Part shown: in pieces, positions 1-4,612 of the stretch
Position numbering within the stretch: position 1 is the first letter of the stretch
Layout of the letters: every line of letters begins with the position of its first letter
Assembly: GCA_021780585.1 (NCBI GenBank)
Contig: JAJXYM010000148.1
Span: 1 to 7,348 of the forward strand
Length of the DNA: 7,348 bases
Source of the DNA: Deltaproteobacteria bacterium
GTDB taxonomy: Bacteria > Desulfobacterota > Binatia > Binatales > Binataceae
Direction: 5' to 3'
Program-made: the position numbers and the translations under genes
The notes under the pieces: generated by a model
Databases searched by the model: none
Told to the model about the DNA's origin: nothing
Seen by the model: the letters and a program-made list of their open reading frames with translations, nothing else

Positions 1-320
1 TTTATCGGTTGTGCGGAATAGATGTCGCTGCCAATTACGCCGTTGGTTCTCGCGTATTGCTCGGCGGTCGACTCCGCTGTCACCACATCCGATGGCAAAT
101 ACGAAGCGCCAGCGAGAGCGGAGGCGTCCGCCGCCTTCTGCAATTGCACCCAATTGTAGTAGAAGACCGCGACATCCGCGCCGAGCGCCATCGCGCCGAT
201 CAGCGTCGCCACGGCGAACGAAAAAACCACCAGGCTCTGACCGGAACTATAGCGCTTGCGGTGCTCCGCGCGCCGCCGCCGCCACGGTTCGGTTTTGGCT
301 GGCAGAGAATACTGGTTCAT
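1..320 (-). CDS. TadG-like Flp pilus assembly protein, N-terminal part (TadG-D), runs off the window
   Basis: Partial gene: the first 106 codons are present and the 3' end lies beyond position 1. The protein starts at the ATG at 318-320 with a basic leader rich in Arg and Lys (residues ~9-24), then SSGQ at 25-28 and one hydrophobic segment at ~29-55. Next comes the stretch NWVQLQKAADASALAGA at ~56-72, the hallmark of the Tad/TadG N-terminal domain. The expected topology is inner-membrane anchored with the rest outside the cytoplasm. It is very close to TadG-A and TadG-B in this part (IGAMALG, NW-QLQKAADA, ALAGASYL), so it is a tandem paralogue. Behind the prepilin-like GQ there is no Glu at +5, so cleavage by a prepilin peptidase is not expected. 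A purine run (GGGGGGCG at 328-335) sits 7 nt before the ATG and is a moderate ribosome binding site. Family assignment is firm; the function of the missing C-terminal part is unknown. Confidence 0.85.
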   Translation of the reverse strand, partial: MNQYSLPAKTEPWRRRRAEHRKRYSSGQSLVVFSFAVATLIGAMALGADVAVFYYNWVQLQKAADASALAGASYLPSDVVTAESTAEQYARTNGVIGSDIYSAQPI

Positions 321-340
321 ATTCGCTCGCCCCCCGCGCC

Positions 341-363
341 CCGGCCGCGCTCACGGCGGCCGG
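341..363 (-). repeat. GC-rich stem-loop in the TadG-D leader
   Basis: Perfect 8-bp arms, CCGGCCGC (341-348) and GCGGCCGG (356-363), with a 7-nt loop. The hairpin lies only about 5 nt upstream of the purine-rich ribosome binding site of TadG-D. No T run follows on the minus strand, so it is not an intrinsic terminator. A role in mRNA stability or translational control is inference; in GC-rich DNA such a structure could also be incidental. Confidence 0.45.
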
Positions 364-471
364 TAAGATTTCTTATCCGCGCGAAGCAGCATCGAACATG
401 CCAGTCTTAGGCGTGCAATAAGGTGATATTTCGTGCTTTACGATATTGATGGATGAGGCGCGCCCCAATTT

Positions 472-487
472 GTTGCAGCGATGCAAC
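472..487. promoter_or_regulatory. Dyad site 1 (GTTGCA-N4-TGCAAC), candidate operator upstream of TadG-D
   Basis: The + strand reads GTTGCA, GCGA, TGCAAC: a perfect 6-bp-arm inverted repeat with a 4-nt centre, 152 bp upstream of the TadG-D start codon. The same 12 fixed bases recur at 2780-2795 and 5752-5767, each time near a TadG gene. The repetition makes a transcription factor binding site the simplest reading. The regulator is not identified. Confidence 0.5.
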
Positions 488-635
488 TGGACGCCGATCG
501 GCAATTCGCCAGTCGTCACGCTCTCCGATGCTCGGCGTTGTCGCGAGGATCGCGCGTGACGCGCCGGTCTCCGCTTCCAGCGTCTGAGCGGTCGAAGCGA
601 ACTTCAGCGCCGCCGGGAATCAGCTTCGCGCCGCG

Positions 636-1067
636 CTAATGGCTGATTACCATCTGCGAGGAACTGGTCAACGGCAACGCCACCGACGAAAGCGGGAATA
701 AAGGCATGAAATTATATGTGACCTGCACCGACACCACGCTTCCCGGATTATTGTTGGGAGTCCAGGTGGTCGTAACGGTGATATCCTTCTGGTCAAGACC
801 ATAAGCCATATTGAGCACCAGTTGATCGATATCGCTTGAAGTCGCCGGCGTCATACTGTTCGACCCATTGACGATCGCGTAGCGCACCGCGTCCCGGGCT
901 GAATCGGAGACGAAATTGTACGCATAAATCGACATGGCCGACACGAAAATTCCAAATGTCACGATGAGCATGACGAGAGCGGTGGTGGCGAATTCGACCC
1001 CGGCTTGGCCGCGCGACATCTTGCGCCACCCGGCCGCTGGAAATTTTCCGACTCCGCGCCGTCCCAT
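636..1067 (-). CDS. TadE-like minor pilin / pseudopilin (TadE-2)
   Basis: 143 residues, of typical TadE size (PF07811 type). A basic leader ends in MSRG (17-20), followed by QAGVEF and a hydrophobic segment at ~25-48. G20 with Glu at +5 and Phe at +6 matches the class III prepilin motif G/XXXXEF cut by TadV-type prepilin peptidases, so a processed pseudopilin anchored by its N-terminal helix is expected. The remaining ~90 residues are polar and Ser/Thr/Asn-rich with a predicted beta-rich end; there is no cysteine. The ATG at 1067 immediately follows the TAG stop of TadE-1. It has an ideal Shine-Dalgarno GGAGGT at 1075-1080, 7 nt away inside the end of TadE-1, which favours it over the internal Met17. 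The gene is the last of the TadG-C / TadE-1 / TadE-2 operon and is probably translationally coupled to TadE-1. In known Tad systems TadE, TadF and TadG are needed for assembly or as minor pilus components. Confidence 0.88.
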   Translation of the reverse strand: MGRRGVGKFPAAGWRKMSRGQAGVEFATTALVMLIVTFGIFVSAMSIYAYNFVSDSARDAVRYAIVNGSNSMTPATSSDIDQLVLNMAYGLDQKDITVTTTWTPNNNPGSVVSVQVTYNFMPLFPLSSVALPLTSSSQMVISH

Positions 1068-1496
1068 CTACTGGACCTCCAACACCGCCGTCGTGCTCAA
1101 CGGTATCGTTCGGCCGATACCGGGATAGTTCAAAATCATGCTGAAAGTCGCACTGGTCTGAACTTTCACGAAAATTTGGGGCTCAGCGCATCCGGGCGGG
1201 CTGCACGTTACGATTTGTTGATTACAGGTGCAAAAATATGAAGCCGTCGCCGACAGCCCCGATATATTGCTGCCGTCCGCGAGCGCGGCGTTTTTCATCC
1301 CGGTATAGTCCGCCGCTGTTACATAGTTTTGCGCGCCGTATTGAACACCCGCGCGCGCGGCATGCGCAACCTCGATCGACTCATAGAACACTCTGGCGAA
1401 ATCCGCCACCACCACCAGAATCAGCACTAGCGCGGGCAGCAACAGCGCCATTTCCACCGTGCTCTGTCCTTTGCGCTTTTTCCATCGTGCGAGCAT
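1068..1496 (-). CDS. TadE-like minor pilin / pseudopilin (TadE-1)
   Basis: 142 residues. The short basic leader MLARWKKRKG is followed by QSTVEMALLLPALVLILV, an archetypal TadE N-terminus: G10 is the likely prepilin cleavage point with Glu at +5, and the membrane helix spans ~15-36. The segment DFARVFYESIEVAHAARAG (32-50) is the usual amphipathic helix extension. The C-terminal ~90 residues would be exported. They contain four closely spaced cysteines (89, 91, 98, 103), which is unusual for a TadE and could form disulfides or a small metal knuckle. The start ATG at 1496 has the Shine-Dalgarno GAGAGG at 1504-1509 with 7-nt spacing, in the 15-nt gap after the TadG-C stop. TadE-1 is thus the middle gene of a three-gene operon. 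Family assignment is firm; the exact role (minor pilin or assembly factor) is inferred from Tad systems. Confidence 0.9.
   Translation of the reverse strand: MLARWKKRKGQSTVEMALLLPALVLILVVVADFARVFYESIEVAHAARAGVQYGAQNYVTAADYTGMKNAALADGSNISGLSATASYFCTCNQQIVTCSPPGCAEPQIFVKVQTSATFSMILNYPGIGRTIPLSTTAVLEVQ
1075..1080 (-). promoter_or_regulatory. Shine-Dalgarno of TadE-2
   Basis: GGAGGT on the minus strand, 7 nt before the ATG at 1067 and lying inside the last codons of TadE-1. It fixes the TadE-2 start and suggests translational coupling across the abutting TAG-ATG junction. Confidence 0.75.
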
Positions 1497-1503
1497 GGCA
1501 ATT

Positions 1504-1509
1504 CCTCTC
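1504..1509 (-). promoter_or_regulatory. Shine-Dalgarno of TadE-1
   Basis: GAGAGG on the minus strand in the 15-nt gap between the TadG-C stop and the TadE-1 ATG, spaced 7 nt. The spacing matches that of the flanking genes TadG-C and TadE-2, which supports a single operon. Confidence 0.65.
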
Positions 1510-1511
1510 TT

Positions 1512-2813
1512 CTACTCGACCAGCGAGGCGTTTTTAATCAACGAGCCGCCCTTGAGGCAACCATAATTGTTGCCGATATTCGCCGTTCCGTTGACTGTCA
1601 GAGTATCGGAGACCAGATAGGTATATTGGTCGGCTCCCGAGGAACCGTTGTAGGTAAGCGGCGTCGTTGGAAAATAGATTGCGCCAGTGAACGACGAATT
1701 CGATCCGCCGTTGATTTGGCTGCTAACGCCGCTGGTGATTGAACGGTCCTGAAAAAACAGCATCCCCATTATGCCGCCGTTGTCGCTATCGCACGGCGCG
1801 CTGAGATTAACGGTCGTGCCACCGGCGATATTGACGCCGGCATAACTGCCCGGATTCGAATTGGCGACGTTCGCGCCGGTAAGATAGAAGGTGACGTTGC
1901 TTCCAGCCACCACGGCTCCCGCCACGATTGTCAAGCCGCCGCCGTCCATAACATAGGTGCCGGCGGAGAACCTTATGTTGGCTTGTCCGTTGATCTTGAG
2001 GCCGCCGCAATAGAGGCCGGGGTACAGGGTCACAGTCGTGTCAACATTCTCCGTACTGTAGCTGCTGCACGTCCCATAGCCGGTCGGCTCGGGAACCCAT
2101 GCCAACGGATCGCCAAAAGCCGAGATTCCCGAAGTCGGGGGCGTGCTGCCGCCGCCATTAATGTTCGTGCCGCCCACGACTCCCACCAGCGGCGCCTGAA
2201 GAATGCTCGTGCCGCCGACGACCAGGGCCGAACTGCTCTTGGAATTGTCATATACGCCGCAGGTGGAATTGAGATTTCCACCGCCCGAGAGGTCGATCGT
2301 GCCCGACGCCCAGGGATCGAGCGCATAGACGCATGAACCGCCCGAAACAGTCAGCGCGACCGCTTCGGTGGAAACGGGAACTTGCGACCATCCCAGCACG
2401 CGCATGAAATAGGTCGGCTGATTTTGTGAAACCGTCACCTGAACGGCGTTCGTGTTGTACGCGTACGGGCCGGACGTCGGCGGATTGACGACCGAAACGG
2501 TCACAAGATTAGAGTTGGCCGCCGTGCTCGAACCGTTAGTGAAGCCATTTTGCGCGGTGGCCGCGTCGGCGGCCGTGGTAAGCTCAGTCAGGCTGGTCTG
2601 GCCGATTGTAATTGCATCGACGGCCGCCACCGCGCCGGCGTCCGCCGCCGTTTGCATTAAATGTCGCGTCGTCCAAAGGTCGCCCACGTCAACCGCGATC
2701 GCGCTTATTCCCAGCAACGCAACCAGACCGATCATCACCAGCGCGACCACCTGCCCTCGCGACTTGACGGCGACTCGACGTTGCAATGCTGCAACAAGAA
2801 CGCAGCCTCTCAT
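1512..2813 (-). CDS. TadG-related protein with beta-helix-like, Gly/Ser/Asn-rich exported domain (TadG-C)
   Basis: 433 residues. SRGQ at 18-21 precedes a single membrane helix at ~22-42 (VVALVMIGLVALLGISAIAVDVG) and the Tad-type segment HLMQTAADAGAVAAVDAI (51-68). From about residue 160 the protein turns into repeats of short strands and Gly/Asn turns, e.g. LYPGLYCGGLKING (263-276), AGTYVMDGGGLTI (284-296) and NVTFYLTG (306-313). This resembles the beta-helical C-terminal part seen in many TadG-related pilus proteins and suggests a surface or periplasmic solenoid. Six cysteines lie in the exported part (161, 185, 249, 269, 341, 419). It differs from TadG-A, B and D and is not a close paralogue of them. 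The ATG at 2813 has the Shine-Dalgarno GGGGAG with 7-8 nt spacing. It is the first gene of the operon with TadE-1 and TadE-2. A GTTGCA-N4-TGCAAC dyad falls in codons ~7-12. No prepilin Glu is present at +5 after GQ. Confidence 0.85.
   Translation of the reverse strand: MRGCVLVAALQRRVAVKSRGQVVALVMIGLVALLGISAIAVDVGDLWTTRHLMQTAADAGAVAAVDAITIGQTSLTELTTAADAATAQNGFTNGSSTAANSNLVTVSVVNPPTSGPYAYNTNAVQVTVSQNQPTYFMRVLGWSQVPVSTEAVALTVSGGSCVYALDPWASGTIDLSGGGNLNSTCGVYDNSKSSSALVVGGTSILQAPLVGVVGGTNINGGGSTPPTSGISAFGDPLAWVPEPTGYGTCSSYSTENVDTTVTLYPGLYCGGLKINGQANIRFSAGTYVMDGGGLTIVAGAVVAGSNVTFYLTGANVANSNPGSYAGVNIAGGTTVNLSAPCDSDNGGIMGMLFFQDRSITSGVSSQINGGSNSSFTGAIYFPTTPLTYNGSSGADQYTYLVSDTLTVNGTANIGNNYGCLKGGSLIKNASLVE
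2780..2795. promoter_or_regulatory. Dyad site 2 (GTTGCA-N4-TGCAAC) in the 5' coding part of TadG-C
   Basis: GTTGCA, ATGC, TGCAAC: the second copy of the dyad, 18-33 nt downstream of the TadG-C ATG. It encodes part of VAALQ in the leader. It could act as an operator within the gene or as an mRNA stem-loop near the start codon. Coincidence with coding constraint is possible for this copy alone, but the match of all 12 fixed bases to the two intergenic copies argues against it. Confidence 0.4.
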
Positions 2814-2885
2814 CGTATTGTCTCCCCTGCTACGACCATTAAAAGCAGCAAAAGTTATCTATTAACCGATTTTCAGCCATCGAAT

Positions 2886-2900
2886 AGGCCCGAACGGCCT
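2886..2900 (-). repeat. Short hairpin in the TadG-C leader
   Basis: AGGCC, GTTCG, GGCCT on the minus strand: a 5-bp perfect stem with a 5-nt loop, about 73 nt upstream of the TadG-C ATG. No T run follows directly. Function is unknown and its small size makes chance possible. Confidence 0.3.
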
Positions 2901-2969
2901 TGATTGCGGCAAAAATCAGACCACAACCTCGCGTTTTGAAGTGGCGCTTGGCCGGCGACGAAGCGAGCG

Positions 2970-2991
2970 AAAAACCGGCGTCAGCCGTCGG
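2970..2991 (-). terminator. Weak terminator-like hairpin between TadG-B and TadG-C
   Basis: On the minus strand CCGACG pairs with CGCCGG (one mismatch; the inner CGGC-TGAC-GCCG is perfect), followed directly by TTTTT. The stem is short. It lies about 210 nt after the TadG-B stop and about 155 nt before TadG-C, so it could end TadG-B read-through or attenuate the TadG-C leader. Much weaker than the terminator at 4555-4589. Confidence 0.3.
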
Positions 2992-3201
2992 ATTTCAAGC
3001 GGCCAATCCCGTTCGAGAGAGTAATGTCAAGTTGCCGCGGCGGCGCGACGGCGTCCGGCGGAATGGACAATTAAAACTGATTAATACTTAATATCGGCAG
3101 TAATAAGCCAAAATTGTCTGTTTTGACCAAGAGGGGGATGGTCCCGTCGGATCTTTGCAACCGCGAGTGAAGGGCTTGTCCCGGCCTGCTCTTTGCCGCG
3201 A

Positions 3202-4371
3202 TTAATCTACGAGCGCGGCCGGGCTTTCAGCGCCGTAATTATTGGGTCCGTCGCCGCCGGTGGCGTATCTGGAGACATATTGGACGAATTGAACCGTCAG
3301 GTACTCGCTGCTTGAAGTGATGTTGAAGCTGACGAGCCATAGTTCGGCGAAACCGAGGATCTGTACGGCTCCATCCGTCTGGGTGCTCCAAGCGACGACC
3401 GGCACCGTCACGAGTTGCGGCTCATTGCCGGTCAGCGTCGTCGGCAGCGGATTCGCGTTGGACGTCACTCCCAATGAGCCCATCGCAGTGGTTACAGGGC
3501 CATTGCTGACACCGGTTTCGGTGTCGAACCACTGCCCAACCGTGGCGTTGCAGGTGCATCCGTACTGGATATTATTGGCGAGGTTGCTGGAGCCGCTGTC
3601 GCTGCCTTGCGGGGCGGTGGCGGCGCTGGAGCCGCCGGTCGAGTTCGGCGGGATATTCAGCCATCCCCAGTTTCCCGGAGAATAGCTTCCCGTCAGTTGA
3701 AATATCGTGCCATAGGTTAACGCGCCGCTATTTGGATTCGCCGGCATCGCGGCGGGAAATAGTCCGTTTCGAATGGAATTGACCGCCGTTGGCGCGGTCG
3801 CGATCGCCGTTGCGCCAACCTCATAGGAATTGGCCGAGGTCAGCGTGCGCAGGAAAAAAACCGGCACATCGGAACGATTAAGCACGACTTCGACAGTGTC
3901 GACGCCGCTGGGCAGGCCGGGCGGAGGATTCAACGCCGGCGTATAGATCCCGCTGATATCGGTCGAGCGCGCCTGATCCTGAAGTGCATAGCTGCAGGCG
4001 ACGTTTTGCGCCTGCGTTCCCCAACTGCACGCACCGTTGATCACGGGCGACGGTAACGTGGTCGTGCCGCTCGTGGGCGGCAGTAGATACGACGCGCCAG
4101 CCAGGGCGGCCGCGTCCGCCGCTTTCCGCAGTATCATCCAGTTGTACAGGATCACGCCAAAATCGGCGCATAACGCCATCGCTCCAATCAGCACCGCCAT
4201 CACCGGGAGCAGAACCCCGATAGTTTGCCCACGCCCGCACCGGCGGATCGAAGTATCCTTCGGTCGATGCGAACCAATCGATATTGGTTCGCCCTCGCGA
4301 AACTTCATCGCCAAAAACGCCTCCGCTCCGGAATCTCCCGAAACGCGAGAGATTCCACTTGACGATCGCAT
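3202..4371 (-). CDS. TadG-like Flp pilus assembly protein (TadG-B)
   Basis: 389 residues from the ATG at 4371. GRGQ at 46-49 precedes a membrane helix at ~50-72, then YNWMILRKAADAAALAGASYL (76-96), the Tad/TadG signature shared with TadG-A and TadG-D. The exported part has blocks also seen in TadG-A: NGLFPAAM (202-209), PGNWGWLN (232-239), GVSNGPV (287-293), VPVVAW (323-328) and ILGFAELWL (338-346). Cysteines at 115, 126, 272 and 274 are in the exported domain. No good Shine-Dalgarno precedes the first ATG. Met22 (ATG at 4306-4308) has GGAGG 11 nt upstream and would place GQ at the same distance from the start as in TadG-D, so a 368-residue form is a real alternative. A perfect 10-bp-arm inverted repeat (4269-4292) lies in codons ~27-34. 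Inferred role: membrane-anchored minor pilus or tip protein. Confidence 0.85.
   Translation of the reverse strand: MRSSSGISRVSGDSGAEAFLAMKFREGEPISIGSHRPKDTSIRRCGRGQTIGVLLPVMAVLIGAMALCADFGVILYNWMILRKAADAAALAGASYLLPPTSGTTTLPSPVINGACSWGTQAQNVACSYALQDQARSTDISGIYTPALNPPPGLPSGVDTVEVVLNRSDVPVFFLRTLTSANSYEVGATAIATAPTAVNSIRNGLFPAAMPANPNSGALTYGTIFQLTGSYSPGNWGWLNIPPNSTGGSSAATAPQGSDSGSSNLANNIQYGCTCNATVGQWFDTETGVSNGPVTTAMGSLGVTSNANPLPTTLTGNEPQLVTVPVVAWSTQTDGAVQILGFAELWLVSFNITSSSEYLTVQFVQYVSRYATGGDGPNNYGAESPAALVD
4269..4292 (-). repeat. Perfect inverted repeat in the 5' coding part of TadG-B
   Basis: Arms GCGAACCAAT (4269-4278) and ATTGGTTCGC (4283-4292) are perfect over 10 bp around a 4-nt centre. In the mRNA this is a stable tetraloop hairpin, 79-102 nt after the first ATG and 16-39 nt after the alternative start at 4308. 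It lies in the poorly conserved leader before the GQ motif, where coding constraint is low. It may modulate translation or be a protein-binding site; both are inference. Confidence 0.55.
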
Positions 4372-4468
4372 GAATCAGCACACCACGTGCCCGATGGTAC
4401 GAATAGTCAGAAGCGGAAATTAGCTTAGCAAAGGAAGTGATAGATTATTTGACGATATTCGTGCGGCC

Positions 4469-4513
4469 CGCCCTGCGACGGCTAACTACCGCGATGTATC
4501 GCTTTGCGACGGC
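4469..4513 (-). repeat. Short direct repeat upstream of TadG-B
   Basis: Two 14-nt units, 4469-4482 and 4500-4513, match at 12 of 14 positions (minus strand GCCGTCGCA, two purines, GCG; spacing 31 nt). A small GCGA-TGTA-TCGC hairpin (4491-4502) lies between them. They may be paired binding sites or part of a structured leader; function is unknown. Confidence 0.3.
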
Positions 4514-4516
4514 CGA

Positions 4517-4526
4517 TTGCAGCGAT
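4517..4526. promoter_or_regulatory. Degenerate dyad copy upstream of TadG-B
   Basis: TTGCAGCGAT is identical to 10 bases of dyad site 1 (473-482), but the second arm is lost. It lies 146 bp upstream of the first TadG-B ATG, close to the 152-bp distance of site 1 from TadG-D. It may be a half-site or a decayed operator. Confidence 0.25.
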
Positions 4527-4554
4527 TCGCGACTCCCGGAGATACGTCACGGCG

Positions 4555-4589
4555 AAAAAAAAGGCCATATCGCATACGCGATACGGCCT
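4555..4589 (-). terminator. Strong intrinsic terminator after TadG-A
   Basis: On the minus strand the arm AGGCCGTATCGC pairs with GCGATATGGCCT over 12 bp (one G-U pair) around a GTAT loop, and a run of eight T follows at 4562-4555. It starts 23 nt after the TadG-A stop codon. This is a textbook Rho-independent terminator for minus-strand transcription, so TadG-A appears to be a separate transcription unit and TadG-B needs its own promoter. Confidence 0.93.
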
Positions 4590-4612
4590 CGCTGAATCGG
4601 AGGACTTGAAAG

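Larger units (their letters stand above)
321..635. other. Intergenic region between TadE-2 and TadG-D
   Basis: A 315-bp gap with no supported gene. It holds the GTTGCA-N4-TGCAAC dyad (472-487), a short GCGCG-TGA-CGCGC inverted repeat (552-564) and the GC-rich hairpin at 341-363. On the minus strand a weak promoter-like pair (TTGGGG, 17 nt, TATCGT) begins about 5 nt after the dyad. A minus-strand frame is open from about 617 to 407 but has no usable start codon and no recognisable motif, so it is not called. No T-tailed hairpin follows TadE-2, so TadG-D could be reached by read-through from the TadG-C operon or have its own promoter. Confidence 0.5.
2814..3201. other. Long leader / intergenic region between TadG-B and TadG-C
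   Basis: A 388-bp gap with no supported gene on either strand. On the minus strand it holds the following, in order of transcription: an AT-rich patch (about 3070-3115) with a small ATTAA-TAC-TTAAT repeat; an isolated TTGACA (3029-3034 region) without a good -10 partner; a weak T-tailed hairpin at 2970-2991; an AGGCC / GGCCT hairpin at 2886-2900; and the TadG-C Shine-Dalgarno at 2821-2827. No strong intrinsic terminator follows TadG-B. The promoter of the TadG-C operon is probably in this gap, but I cannot place it with confidence. Confidence 0.45.

Noticed and set aside
407..617. Minus-strand open frame of about 70 codons between TadE-2 and TadG-D
   Set aside because: It has no ATG, GTG or TTG near its beginning, no ribosome binding site and no recognisable motif; open frames of this size are common by chance in GC-rich DNA.
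636..660. CGAAGC / GCTTCG pairing after the TadE-2 stop as a terminator
   Set aside because: The loop is over 20 nt and no T run follows on the minus strand.
2900..3091. Plus-strand 63-codon frame in the TadG-B / TadG-C gap
   Set aside because: TTG start with no ribosome site, basic low-information protein, and it overlaps the leader hairpins of TadG-C. Treated as chance.
4500..4502. Similarity of the + strand around 4480-4492 (CGGCTAACTACCG) to a conserved 16S rRNA word
   Set aside because: Only about a dozen bases match; the flanking rRNA sequence is absent.
4460..4530. Possible c-di-GMP (GEMM) riboswitch upstream of TadG-B, from the words CGCAAAGC and CGGTAGTTAGCC on the minus strand
   Set aside because: The other conserved part (GGGCAAACC with its GAAA loop and receptor) is missing and the stems do not form. 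The words alone are not enough.
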